Below, piece after piece: positions 7,546 to 15,484 of a stretch of DNA of 38,036 bases; position 1 is the first letter of the stretch, and the number at the start of each line of letters is the position of its first letter. The translations under genes and the position numbers were made by a program. The stretch covers positions 1 through 38,036 of the forward strand of contig JAEWCY010000233.1 in NCBI GenBank assembly GCA_023390395.1, written 5' to 3'. The stretch comes from Pseudomonadota bacterium. Lineage in GTDB: Bacteria; Desulfobacterota; Desulfovibrionia; Desulfovibrionales; Desulfovibrionaceae. The notes under the pieces are model-generated. The model worked only from the letters and a program-made list of their open reading frames with translations. It did not search any database and was not told the DNA's origin.

Positions 7546-7952
7546 GGTCGGGCGACCGCCTCCAGGTAGGCCGGCAGGGAGCGGATGACGCCGGCCGGGT
7601 CGTAATGGCTGCTGGCCAGCACCAGGCAGACGGCGTCGGGGCTGATGTCGCGGATGTCCAGGAAGACCATGGCCGGCAGATAAAGGCCTTGGCTCGGGTC
7701 GTCAAGGACGTGGGAGGCGTGGCCCAGGCCGTCGGTGAGGTCCAGGCGCAGCGAGCCGGCCACGGCCAGGATGCACTGCTCGGTGTCGCGGTGGGCGTGG
7801 CCGCCCCGGTCGGCGGTCATGGCGTGCATGTAGAAGACCCGGGCCACGGCAAAGGGCACGTGCCGGCCGCCCTCGATGACGGACAGCGCTCCCCGGTCGT
7901 CGCGGACGGTGGGGACGTCGATGCGGCGCACGGCCTCAAGCCTCGGGAGCAT
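7542..7952 (-). CDS. FdtA/QdtA-like sugar 3,4-ketoisomerase (WxcM-like cupin)
   Basis: This is a 136-residue single-domain cupin. It has the FdtA-type features: DDRGALSVIEGG near residues 17-28, the active-site RGGHAHR, and the C-terminal run AVCLVLASSHYDP. FdtA and QdtA move the keto group of TDP-4-keto-6-deoxyhexose from C4 to C3, ready for amination by FdtB/QdtB-type DegT enzymes. A DegT gene is present in this operon. The start overlaps the preceding glycosyltransferase gene by 17 bases and the stop overlaps the dehydratase by ATGA. Having this isomerase together with a 2,3-dehydratase is odd, because both normally use the same substrate. Confidence 0.85.
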   Translation of the reverse strand: MLPRLEAVRRIDVPTVRDDRGALSVIEGGRHVPFAVARVFYMHAMTADRGGHAHRDTEQCILAVAGSLRLDLTDGLGHASHVLDDPSQGLYLPAMVFLDIRDISPDAVCLVLASSHYDPAGVIRSLPAYLEAVARP

Positions 7953-8919
7953 GGCCGGCCTCCCCGGACGGGCGGCCGGGGCCGCCGTGGATTTCGCGCA
8001 CCACGAACTGGGGGGCGCGGTTGCTTTCGAGCAGGGTGCGGCCCACGTATTCGCCGACCAGGCCGAGCATGAGGAGCTGGATGCCGGAGAAGATGATGAT
8101 GGTGATGTAAAGGGTGGTCCAGCCCGTGGGCAGCTCCACGCCGAAGAGCTTTTCGAGCAGGCTCCAGACGGCCATGACCAGGCCGAAGCCGGCGATGCAA
8201 AGGCCGAGCACGGCGGAAAAGCGCAAGGGCGCGATGGAGAAGTTGACGAACATGGTCAGCCACAGGCGCATGAGCTTGTAAAGGGTATAGCCCGACTGCC
8301 CCGCCTCCCGGTCGCGGTGCTCCACCTCCACCTGGCCGATGTTGCTCGTGGTGCGCAGGATGAGCCCGTCCACGTAGGGGGCCGGGCCGGCGTAGCGCGT
8401 CACCTGGTCCACCAGGAAGCGGCTGAGGCACTTGAAGCTCGAAAGGTACAGGTGCGGCGGCTTGCCGAGCAGGGAGGTGGCCACCTTGTCGTTGAACAGG
8501 CTCCCCCAGTTGCGGAGCTTCCCGTGGCGCTTCTCCCGGAAGGCGGCGTAGACCACGTCGAACCCGCCCGAAACCGTAGCCGCCAGCAGCCCGGCCACCT
8601 CTTCCGGCGGATTCTGGAAATCGTCGTCCATGACCACGACGTAGTCGCCCCGGGCCTGGTTGAGGCCGGCCATGACCGCGTTGTGCTCGCCGAAGTTGCG
8701 GGCCAGGCGCAGGTAGGTGACGCGGCCGGGAAAGCGCCGGCAAAGCTCCAGGCAGACGTCGTGGCTGCGGTCGCGGCTGCCGTCGTTGACCAGCACGACG
8801 TCGGTCTCGGGCGCGGGCGGCGCGGCCAGGAGCGCCTGGACAAGCCGGCCGATGGTGGCCTCGGCGTTGTACACGGGGACGACCACGGTCAGGGAAGGGG
8901 ACGGAGAGGTCTGGCGCAT
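7936..8919 (-). CDS. Membrane-anchored family 2 glycosyltransferase (ArnC/DPM1-like)
   Basis: This is a 327-residue glycosyltransferase. The GT-A domain (about 1-230) begins LTVVVPVYNAE and has nucleotide-sugar-binding VNDGSRDRS and the metal-binding DDDFQNPPE. Two C-terminal transmembrane helices follow (about 237-260 and 270-296), then a short basic tail (LLESNRAPQFVVRE). This architecture is that of enzymes that load a sugar onto undecaprenyl phosphate at the inner face of the membrane. Here it would be the exit step for the deoxysugar made by the operon, before flipping and attachment to lipopolysaccharide or another surface glycan. It starts seven bases after the methyltransferase stop. 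No flippase gene is in the window. Confidence 0.88.
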   Translation of the reverse strand: MRQTSPSPSLTVVVPVYNAEATIGRLVQALLAAPPAPETDVVLVNDGSRDRSHDVCLELCRRFPGRVTYLRLARNFGEHNAVMAGLNQARGDYVVVMDDDFQNPPEEVAGLLAATVSGGFDVVYAAFREKRHGKLRNWGSLFNDKVATSLLGKPPHLYLSSFKCLSRFLVDQVTRYAGPAPYVDGLILRTTSNIGQVEVEHRDREAGQSGYTLYKLMRLWLTMFVNFSIAPLRFSAVLGLCIAGFGLVMAVWSLLEKLFGVELPTGWTTLYITIIIFSGIQLLMLGLVGEYVGRTLLESNRAPQFVVREIHGGPGRPSGEAGHAPEA

Positions 8920-8926
8920 CGGCGGT

Positions 8927-9715
8927 CTATGTCCGGGATAGGCGGTTGGGTCGCGGGGCCGCCAGGGGAGCGCGGGCCACGGCGAAGACGGAAAGCCCCA
9001 CGGGCAGGGGCAGGCCCCAGTCCACGGTCAGGATGTTCTCGATCCGGCGCGCCGCGGCCAGGACGGCGTTGACCGCCGGCGGCAGGGGGGCCAGGTCCGA
9101 CCGGGGAGACCGGCCCGGCCGCGGCCGCCGTCGCCACAGGCGCACCAGGGCGGCGGCGGGAAAAAGCAGGGTGTTGCCGTAGGTCAGGCGCTGCGGGGAA
9201 AAGCCCGCCTCGGCCAGCAGCCCGGCGAGCTGGGCGCGCGTGTAGCGGCGCACCACGCCCACGGCCCGGTCGTGCTCGCTGTAAAGCGCCTGGAAGGCCA
9301 CGATGTTGCACACGAGCCGGCCGCCAGGGACCAGCACGCGGCGGCAGTCGGCCAGGGCTCCCGGCAGGGCGGCGGGCGGCAGGTTGGCCAGCACGTCCAG
9401 GGAGAGCACGAGGTCGAAGGAGGCGTCGGCGAAGGGCAGGGCCGCGGCCGAGGCCCGGGTCAGGGGAAAGGGGCCGCGCCGTCCGGCCAGGGCCAGGGCC
9501 GTGGCCGAGAAGTCGAGGCCCGTGACCGCGTGGCCGTCGGCGGCCAGGAGCGCGGCGACCTTGCCCGTGCCGCAGCCGGCGTCGAGGACGCGCAGGGGCC
9601 GGCCGGCCTCCCGGCGGCACAGGGCCACGGCGCGGCGTACCTGGTCGTGCAGCCCCAGGTACCACCAGTGGGTTTCCTCGGCCGCGCGCATGACGGCGTA
9701 TTCGGCTTCAAGCAT
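8927..9715 (-). CDS. Class I SAM-dependent methyltransferase
   Basis: This is a 262-residue protein. Motif I is VLDAGCGTGK (about 43-52), followed by the acidic residue of GLDFSA and the FDLVLSLDVLANLP segment. The N-terminal EETHWWYLG is common in methyltransferases of polysaccharide clusters. The C-terminal part is basic and proline-rich with hydrophobic stretches. As the first gene of the sugar operon it may methylate an oxygen or nitrogen of the deoxysugar, but the position is unknown. The ATG at 9715 faces the plus-strand glycosyltransferase gene at 9862, so the 146 bases between them must hold divergent promoters. I could not identify convincing -35/-10 boxes there. Confidence 0.82.
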   Translation of the reverse strand: MLEAEYAVMRAAEETHWWYLGLHDQVRRAVALCRREAGRPLRVLDAGCGTGKVAALLAADGHAVTGLDFSATALALAGRRGPFPLTRASAAALPFADASFDLVLSLDVLANLPPAALPGALADCRRVLVPGGRLVCNIVAFQALYSEHDRAVGVVRRYTRAQLAGLLAEAGFSPQRLTYGNTLLFPAAALVRLWRRRPRPGRSPRSDLAPLPPAVNAVLAAARRIENILTVDWGLPLPVGLSVFAVARAPLAAPRPNRLSRT

Positions 9716-9861
9716 GGGAACGGGGCCGGCGACGCGGGCGGGCGACGACGCGCATCCCGGGCACAGGGTTACAGTTTGCGGACATGGGCCGCCAGTCTAG
9801 CGGTTTCGTCGAAAAAAATCTATTGCAGCTTCGCATGGGCAAGAGCCTGGGCGAGGCTTGC

Positions 9862-10590
9862 ATGACTGTAACACGATGCACACGTCCCTTTTTCTCCGTG
9901 GTGATTCCCGTTCTCGACGAAGCGGCGGGCATCGACGCCGTGGTCGATCACGTGCGCGTGGTCAGTTACGGCGAGGACGTGGAGATCATCGTCGTGGACG
10001 GCGACCCGTCGGGATCGACCCTTGCCGCATTGACCCGGACCGGCGTCACGGGCCTGACGGCGTCCACGGGCCGGGCACGCCAGCAGAACGCCGGCGCGGC
10101 GGCCGCCGCCGGGAGCAACATCCTGTTCCTGCACGCCGACACCCGCCTTCCGGCCGGGGCGTTGCGGGCGGCCGGCGCGGCCCTGGACGCCGGGGCCGCC
10201 CTGGGCGCGTTTTCCCTGGCCATCCGCTCGCCGGGCCTCTGGCTGCGCCTGGTCGCCGCCGGGGCCACCCTGCGTTCCCGGCTCCTTTCCCTGCCCTATG
10301 GTGACCAGGCCTTTTTCCTGCGCCGCGAGATATTTTGCGCCCTGGGCGGCTTTCCCGACGTGCCGCTCATGGAGGACGTGGCCCTGGCCCGGACGGTGCG
10401 CCGGGCCGGCGGCCGGGTCCGCGTCCTGCCCCAGCACGTGGTGACCTCGGCCCGGCGTTACGAGGCGGAGGGGGCGCTTGGGGCCACGGCCCGCAACCTG
10501 GCCCTGCTGGCCCTCTACGGGCTCGGCGTTTCGCCGGCGCGCCTGGCCCGGTTCTATCCGGCCCGTTCCGGCAGGGGCGGGGGAGCCTAG
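9862..10590 (+). CDS. TIGR04283-family glycosyltransferase
   Basis: This is a 242-residue cytoplasmic GT2-like protein. It begins with FFSVVIPVLDE, has IIVVDGDPSG as the first nucleotide-binding segment, GRARQQNAGA, and FLHADTRLP as the metal-binding site. It ends with the family's GDQAFFLRR, GGFPDVPLMEDV and RRYEAEGAL motifs. The ATG at 9862 was chosen because the fold begins right after it and a GAGG-like site precedes it. Longer versions from 9784 or 9835 add only unrelated residues. The next gene follows three bases after the stop codon and encodes its usual partner, TIGR04282. The sugar and acceptor are unknown, and any link to the divergent deoxysugar operon is positional. Confidence 0.88.
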   Translation: MTVTRCTRPFFSVVIPVLDEAAGIDAVVDHVRVVSYGEDVEIIVVDGDPSGSTLAALTRTGVTGLTASTGRARQQNAGAAAAAGSNILFLHADTRLPAGALRAAGAALDAGAALGAFSLAIRSPGLWLRLVAAGATLRSRLLSLPYGDQAFFLRREIFCALGGFPDVPLMEDVALARTVRRAGGRVRVLPQHVVTSARRYEAEGALGATARNLALLALYGLGVSPARLARFYPARSGRGGGA

Positions 10591-10593
10591 GCC

Positions 10594-11298
10594 GTGGCGG
10601 CGCGGCTCCTGGTCATGCTCAAGGCCCCAAGGCCAGGGCTGGTCAAGACGCGCCTGGCCGAGGCCGTTGGCGATGGGGCGGCCCTTGGGGCCTACGTGGC
10701 CATGGCCCGAAACGTCCTGGCCGCCGCGGCCGCCTCGGGCCTGCCGGTCGCGGTCTGGTACGCCCCGGCCGGGGAGCGGGCGCTCATGGAGGATTTCTGC
10801 GGGCCGGGCGCGGCGCTTTTTCCCCAGGCCGAGGGGGACCTCGGCGCGCGCATGGCCGACGCCTTCGAAAGGACCTTCGCCGCCGGAGCCGCATCGGCGC
10901 TGCTCGTCGGCGGCGACCTGCCGCTGCTCGACGGGCCGCTCCTGGCCCGGGGCGCGGCCCTGCTGGGGCAGGCCGGGGCGGTGCTCGGGCCTGCCCTTGA
11001 CGGCGGCTACTACGCCGTGGGCTTCACGAAGGAGGGCTTCGCTCCGGAGGTCTTCGCGGACATGCCCTGGAGCGGGCCCGAGGTCTTTTCCCGCACGCGC
11101 GAGCGGCTGGCCCGGGCCGGCCGGCGCACGGCCTTTTTGCCCGAACTCCCGGACTGCGACACGGCCGACGACCTGCGACGCCTGGCCCGGGAGCCCTGGC
11201 GGGGGCGCCTGGCCGGCACGCCCTTCGGCGCGTTTCTGGCGGCCCGGGACGGCGATCCGTTTGACCGCGACCCCGACAATCGTTTATCCGTACCCTGA
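10594..11298 (+). CDS. TIGR04282 (DUF2064) family glycosyltransferase-like protein
   Basis: This is a 234-residue protein of the CobY/MobA/RfbA-type nucleotidyltransferase fold. It has LLVMLKAPRPGLVKTRLA at the N-terminus, GGDLPLLD in the middle, and GPALDGGYYAVGF as the substrate-binding loop, followed by the late LPDCDTADDLRRL motif. It starts with GTG at 10594, preceded by GGGAG, only three bases after the TIGR04283 gene, so the two are co-translated. The pair occurs together in many bacteria, but its biochemical role is not established as far as I know. Confidence 0.88.
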   Translation: MAARLLVMLKAPRPGLVKTRLAEAVGDGAALGAYVAMARNVLAAAAASGLPVAVWYAPAGERALMEDFCGPGAALFPQAEGDLGARMADAFERTFAAGAASALLVGGDLPLLDGPLLARGAALLGQAGAVLGPALDGGYYAVGFTKEGFAPEVFADMPWSGPEVFSRTRERLARAGRRTAFLPELPDCDTADDLRRLAREPWRGRLAGTPFGAFLAARDGDPFDRDPDNRLSVP

Positions 11299-11360
11299 AC
11301 GCATGAGGGGGCGCGGCCGGCGCGGGCGAGGCCCGCCGCGCGCCGGGAGGCGGTGCGCCT

Positions 11361-12116
11361 TTGGCGGAATTACGCGGAGAGCTGAGGACCAGGACCCTCG
11401 TGTCCTGTTTTTTGCGTTGCTACCTGATCGGGGCGGCTTACAACACCCGGGGCCTCCAGCACGTGGGTTTGGCTTTCGCCATGGAGCCCGGGCTCGTGGC
11501 CCTGTATCCGGATCCGGCGCAGCGCGACAAGGTCTTCAAGCGCTACCTGGACCTGTACAACACCCATTTCTTCTGGACGCCCCTTTTGGTGGGCCTTTTC
11601 CTCTCCCTGGAGACGAAGATCGCCCGGGGGTTGATTCCGGCGGAAATGCTTGACAACGTCAAGACCACGACGGCATTCACCCTGTCCGCCATCGGCGACA
11701 CGTTTTTCTCCGCCAGCATCATGGGCCTGTGGGGGCTTTGCGCCGCCTGCCTGCTGGCCGCCGGGCAGTACGCCGCCCTGGGCGTCCTGGCCGTGGGGCT
11801 CTTCGCCGCCGTGCAGGTATTCAAAGCGGTGACGTTCCGGGCCGGCTACCACGAGGGCTTCCACGTGCTGCGCCGGCTCAAGCGCTGGGACCTGGTCAAC
11901 CTCGGCCGCAAGGTCAAGGTGGCCAACGCGGTCCTGCTGACGGTTTTCTGGATTCTGGCCAAGCCCATGGGCGGCCGGGGCTCCCTGGCCGACGCGGTGC
12001 TGGTGGCGGTGCTGGCCGCCTGGGCCGCCACCCGGCCTTCGGTGTCCCGGGAGATCGCGCTTCTGGCCCTGGCCGCCGGCTGGGTCCTGGCGCGGTCCAT
12101 GTGGCCGGCCTCGTAA
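11361..12116 (+). CDS. PTS mannose/fructose/sorbose-family EIID component
   Basis: This is a membrane protein of about 251 residues. The N-terminal half has the EIID pattern: FLRCYLIGAAYNTRG, then GLAFAMEPGLVALYPD, RYLDLYNTHFFWTPLLVG and LSLETKIARG, then SAIGDTFF. Several hydrophobic helices follow. EIID works with EIIC as the membrane channel of mannose-type sugar PTS. The proposed start is TTG at 11361, with GGGAGG about ten bases upstream. A GTG at 11400 is the alternative. HPr and EI follow in the same operon, but EIIA, EIIB and EIIC are not in the window. The protein is somewhat shorter than E. coli ManZ. It either pairs with an EIIC encoded elsewhere or has a regulatory role. Confidence 0.85.
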   Translation: MAELRGELRTRTLVSCFLRCYLIGAAYNTRGLQHVGLAFAMEPGLVALYPDPAQRDKVFKRYLDLYNTHFFWTPLLVGLFLSLETKIARGLIPAEMLDNVKTTTAFTLSAIGDTFFSASIMGLWGLCAACLLAAGQYAALGVLAVGLFAAVQVFKAVTFRAGYHEGFHVLRRLKRWDLVNLGRKVKVANAVLLTVFWILAKPMGGRGSLADAVLVAVLAAWAATRPSVSREIALLALAAGWVLARSMWPAS

Positions 12117-12170
12117 CGACGTCAAGACATCCGGGCAGTCCCGGAACAACTTCCGCCGACGCGGTGGACA

Positions 12171-12494
12171 ATGAGCAACGAGACGCACGAAACGGCCGGT
12201 TCGGCCCAGGAAGACGTCGCGGTCAGCGGCGACGGGTTCGCCCTGCGGGTGCGGGTGCTCAACGAGCAGGGCCTGCACGCCCGGCCGGCCGCCCGTCTGG
12301 CCCAGGAAGCGCAGAAGTTCGCCTGCGACATCTCCCTGGCCCTGGGCGACGAGGTCGTGGACGCCAAGAGCATCCTCGACATCCTGACCCTGGCCGCCGG
12401 CCACGGCAGCGAACTGGAGCTGCGCGCCGCCGGGCCCGAGGCCCGCGACGCCCTGGCCCATCTGGGAACGCTCATCCGCAACCGGTTCCGGTAG
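12171..12494 (+). CDS. ptsH: PTS phosphocarrier protein HPr
   Basis: This is a 107-residue HPr with about 20 extra N-terminal residues. The phosphorylated histidine is H36 in QGLHARPAA. The regulatory serine equivalent to Ser46 is S67 in DAKSILDILTLAA, exactly 31 residues later as in classical HPr. A functional HPr kinase elsewhere in the genome is therefore plausible. In the cytoplasm it accepts phosphate from EI, encoded 81 bases downstream, and passes it to EIIA proteins. The ATG at 12171 has only a weak GGTGG site. The N-terminal extension (MSNETHETAG onward) is acidic and probably disordered. Confidence 0.93.
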   Translation: MSNETHETAGSAQEDVAVSGDGFALRVRVLNEQGLHARPAARLAQEAQKFACDISLALGDEVVDAKSILDILTLAAGHGSELELRAAGPEARDALAHLGTLIRNRFR

Positions 12495-12575
12495 GCGACG
12501 TGGGCGCGCCGCTCGGACCAACGCGCCGCCCGGGCCCGGCCGCCCGGCCGGCCGCAGGCGAGGACCGATCCAGCC

Positions 12576-14357
12576 ATGGACACCCTTAAAGGCATACCGG
12601 TTTCGTCCGGCATCTCCATCGGGCGGGCGTTTTTCCTCAACCGCTCCGGAGTAGGCCCCCTGCCGCGCCAGACCCTGGCCGAGTCCCTGACCGCGTCCGA
12701 GATCGAACGCCTGGACCGGGCCTTCGAGCAGTTCCGGCGGGAGATCGAGCAGGCCAGGGACCGCATCCCGGCCGAGCTCAAGGAACACGCCCTGATCCTC
12801 GACTCCCACCTGATGATCCTCAAGGACCCGAAGCTCGCCGGCGCGGCCAGGAAATACATCCAGTCCCTGCGCATCAACGCCGAATGGGCCCTGGACAAGG
12901 CCGTGGACGACCTGGAAAAGGCCTTCGCCGCCCTGGACGACCCCTATTTCCGCGACCGCATCCAGGACGTGCGCACCGTGGCCGGCCGCGTCCAGGCCCG
13001 GCTCGCCGGCCAGTCCGCCGAGGTCCGGGCCATCGAGAACCGGGTGGTGCTCATGGCCCACGACATCTCCCCGGCCGACACCGCCGCGCTCCAGACCGAC
13101 AAGATCATGGCCCTGGTCACGGTCCAGGGCGGCAAGACCTCGCATACCGGCATCCTGGCCAGAACGCTCGGCATTCCGGCCGTCATCGGCGTCACGGAGC
13201 TGGAGTCGCGGGTGCGCGACGGCGACCTGGTGGTGGTGGACGGGCTGCGCGGCGTGGTGGTGCTGACCCCCTCCGACGAGGAACTGGAGCGCCTGTCCGA
13301 CCTCAAGTACCAGTTCGAGGCCTACCAGGCCGGCATCATGCGCGGCTGCCACCTGCCCGGCGAGACCATCGACGGCTACCGGGTCAAGGTCAAGGCCAAC
13401 ATCGAGATGCTCGAGGAAGTGCCCGCCGTGGTGAATAACGGCGGCGAGGGCATCGGGCTCTACCGCACCGAGTATTCCTACATGAACCGCCCCAAGCTCC
13501 CCACCGAGGACGAGCTCTACGAGGAATACCTGGACCTGGCCTCCATCATGTCGCCAAGGCGCGTGACGCTGCGCACCCTGGACGCCGGCGCGGACAAGTT
13601 CGTCTCCACCCTGGGCTCCCTGGACGAGCGCAACCCGGCGCTGGGGCTTCGGGCCATACGCCTTTGCATGCGCCACCGCGACATCTTCAAGACCCAGGTG
13701 CGGGCCATGCTGCGGGCTTCCGTGGCCGGCAACATCGCGGTCATGTTCCCCATGATCTCGGGGCTGCGGGAGATCCGCCAGGCCAAGGCGCTGCTCGCCG
13801 AGGCCAAGGCCGAGCTGCGCCAGGAAGGGGCGCGCTTCGAGCCGGACATGCCTGTCGGCATCATGATGGAGCTGCCCTCGGCCGTGATGATCGCCGAGGT
13901 GCTGGCCCGGGAAGTGGATTTCTTCAGCATCGGCACCAACGACCTCATCCAGTATTCGCTGGGCATCGACCGGACCAACCGCTACGTGTCCCACATGTAC
14001 CAGCCCCTGCACCCGGCGGTGGTGCGGAGCATCAAGCACGTGGTCGACGCCGCCCACCAGGCCGGCATCGAGGTGAGCCTGTGCGGCGAGATGGCTTCCG
14101 ATCCCTTCTGCGTGCCCATCCTCATGGGCATGCAGATCGACTGCATCAGCCTCACTCCCCAGGCCATTCCCGGAATCAAGCGCATCATCCGCCAGGCCAC
14201 CATGGACGATTGCAAAAAACTGCTTAAATTGGTCCTCGAAAGCCCGTCGGTCAGCCGGACCAACGCCCTGGTCCAGGAGACCATTTTCCGGCAGTTCCCC
14301 GACGAACTGATGTTTTACTCCTCCCTGCTCGACCGCGAGGAGACGCCGGCCCATTGA
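12576..14357 (+). CDS. ptsI: PTS enzyme I (phosphoenolpyruvate-protein phosphotransferase)
   Basis: This is a 593-residue enzyme I of normal length. The order is an N-terminal HPr-binding helical domain, the phosphohistidine domain with H190 in GGKTSHTGILAR, and the PEP-binding barrel with TLRTLDAGADK, FSIGTNDLIQYSLGIDR and the active-site C503 in SLCGEMASDP. It takes phosphate from PEP and passes it to HPr in the cytoplasm. It has the same direction as EIID and HPr, and SmpB follows 77 bases later. The ATG at 12576 is supported by the conserved GIPVSSGISIG start, although the nearest GAGG is rather far upstream. Confidence 0.95.
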   Translation: MDTLKGIPVSSGISIGRAFFLNRSGVGPLPRQTLAESLTASEIERLDRAFEQFRREIEQARDRIPAELKEHALILDSHLMILKDPKLAGAARKYIQSLRINAEWALDKAVDDLEKAFAALDDPYFRDRIQDVRTVAGRVQARLAGQSAEVRAIENRVVLMAHDISPADTAALQTDKIMALVTVQGGKTSHTGILARTLGIPAVIGVTELESRVRDGDLVVVDGLRGVVVLTPSDEELERLSDLKYQFEAYQAGIMRGCHLPGETIDGYRVKVKANIEMLEEVPAVVNNGGEGIGLYRTEYSYMNRPKLPTEDELYEEYLDLASIMSPRRVTLRTLDAGADKFVSTLGSLDERNPALGLRAIRLCMRHRDIFKTQVRAMLRASVAGNIAVMFPMISGLREIRQAKALLAEAKAELRQEGARFEPDMPVGIMMELPSAVMIAEVLAREVDFFSIGTNDLIQYSLGIDRTNRYVSHMYQPLHPAVVRSIKHVVDAAHQAGIEVSLCGEMASDPFCVPILMGMQIDCISLTPQAIPGIKRIIRQATMDDCKKLLKLVLESPSVSRTNALVQETIFRQFPDELMFYSSLLDREETPAH

Positions 14358-14434
14358 CCGGTTCCGCCCCGGCCTTTACGAAGGGGCCGACGCGGACGGG
14401 CCGCAGCGCCGCCCGCGGGCGGCCAAAGGAAGCC

Positions 14435-14899
14435 ATGACAGCCAAGGAATCGGGCGAGAAGCTCGTCGCCCAGAATAAGAACGCCCGGCGCCTCTACGAA
14501 TTTCTGGAGAAGTACGAAGCCGGCATGGTGCTGGTCGGCTCCGAGGTCAAGTCGCTTCGGGCCGGGCGCATCAGCTTCAAGGACGGCTACGTGAAGATCA
14601 CGGGCGACGAGGCGTTTTTGACGGGCGTGCACATCGCGCCCTACGAGAACGCCGGCTATGCCGGCCACGAGCCCGAGCGGCCGCGCAAGCTCCTGCTCCA
14701 CGCCGCCGAGATCCGGACCCTTCGCGCCAAGGTGGAGCAGAAGGGGCTGACGGTGGTGCCGGTGCGGGTGTATTTTAAAAACGGCCGCGCCAAGGTGGAG
14801 ATCGCCCTGGCGCGGGGCAAGAAGGTCTTCGACCGGCGCGACGACCTGAAAAACCGGGACCTCGCCCGCGACGCGGCCCGGGAACTGGCCGGCCATTGA
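14435..14899 (+). CDS. smpB: SsrA-binding protein SmpB
   Basis: This is a 154-residue SmpB that binds tmRNA and brings it to stalled ribosomes for trans-translation. It shows the diagnostic N-terminal NKNARRLYEFLEKYEAG, GSEVKSLRAGR, a HIAPYENA segment, and the basic C-terminal tail GKKVFDRRDDLKNRD. The ATG at 14435 is preceded by AAAGGA at 14425-14430. The frame is open further upstream to 14354 but without conserved residues. The tmRNA gene itself is not seen in the window. Confidence 0.95.
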   Translation: MTAKESGEKLVAQNKNARRLYEFLEKYEAGMVLVGSEVKSLRAGRISFKDGYVKITGDEAFLTGVHIAPYENAGYAGHEPERPRKLLLHAAEIRTLRAKVEQKGLTVVPVRVYFKNGRAKVEIALARGKKVFDRRDDLKNRDLARDAARELAGH

Positions 14900-14901
14900 C
14901 G

Positions 14902-14931
14902 GCCGCCCGGCGGCCAAGTCCGCCGGGCGGC
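14902..14931. terminator. Perfect 12-bp hairpin after smpB
   Basis: Arms 14902-14913 and 14920-14931 with loop CCAAGT begin two bases after the smpB stop. No T-run follows, so it may be an RNA-processing or attenuating structure rather than a strong terminator. Confidence 0.45.
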
Positions 14932-14960
14932 GCGATCCGGGCGCCGCGAGGAGTCGTTTG

Positions 14961-15479
14961 ATGGCAGCAAAGCGCATTGTTCCGCCCCTTGTCCTGCTGC
15001 TCGGCCTGCTGCTGCTGGCCGGGGCGGCAAACGCCGGCCCCACCGAGGCCGACGAGCGCGTGGACGCCTTTCTCGACGAAACGGCCGGGCTCTTCGGCCC
15101 CGGCGAGGCCGACGTGGTCCGGGCCTTCGGCGCGCCCCACGACCGCCAGGCCGTGCCCTTCAACAGCCCCCACGACGACGCCCCCTACGAGATCGTCACC
15201 CTGGTCTACGACGGGCTCACCGTGTCGCTTTACAGCATGGACGGCGGGGCGCGGCAGTTCTTCCACCAGATACGCGTCACCGCCGGCCCCACCTGCTTCG
15301 CCCGCAAGGTGTGCCTGGGCATCCCGCGCGAACGCCTGGCCGCCGTCCTCGGCCGGCCCGAGGACGCCGAGGACGAGATCTGGCGCTATTCCGACATGAG
15401 CGGCTACAACGAGCTCGCCTTCACCTTCGACGCCAAGGGACAGGTCGATTCCATGACCTGGACCGCCGAGGCGGACTAG
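14961..15479 (+). CDS. Exported protein, possibly BamE-like double domain
   Basis: This is a 172-residue protein with a signal peptide (MAAKRIVPPL followed by a leucine-rich core, cleavage near NAG) and a GAGGAG site at 14948-14953. The mature part seems to hold two related halves. Each has a G-x-P turn (FGAPHD; LGRPED) followed by strands (YEIVTLVYDGLTVSLY; DEIWRYSDMSGYNELAFTF). The second half resembles the BamE/SmpA fold in pattern (W-x-Y, then L-x-F-x-F-x2-x-G-x-V). C112 and C118 may form a disulfide. There is no lipobox cysteine, so it is probably soluble in the periplasm. The function is unknown. GlcD begins five bases after its stop, so they share a transcript. Confidence 0.7.
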   Translation: MAAKRIVPPLVLLLGLLLLAGAANAGPTEADERVDAFLDETAGLFGPGEADVVRAFGAPHDRQAVPFNSPHDDAPYEIVTLVYDGLTVSLYSMDGGARQFFHQIRVTAGPTCFARKVCLGIPRERLAAVLGRPEDAEDEIWRYSDMSGYNELAFTFDAKGQVDSMTWTAEAD

Positions 15480-15484
15480 ACGCC

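Noticed and set aside
10594..11298. Molybdenum cofactor guanylyltransferase (MobA) to serve the Mo/W enzyme
   Set aside because: The fold is related, but the motifs and the pairing with TIGR04283 identify it as the TIGR04282 family.
11370..14354. Open frame of 994 codons on the minus strand opposite EIID, HPr and EI
   Set aside because: It lies exactly antisense to well-recognised genes. Its translation is rich in H, G, D, V and Q without domains, as expected for the complement of GC-rich codons.
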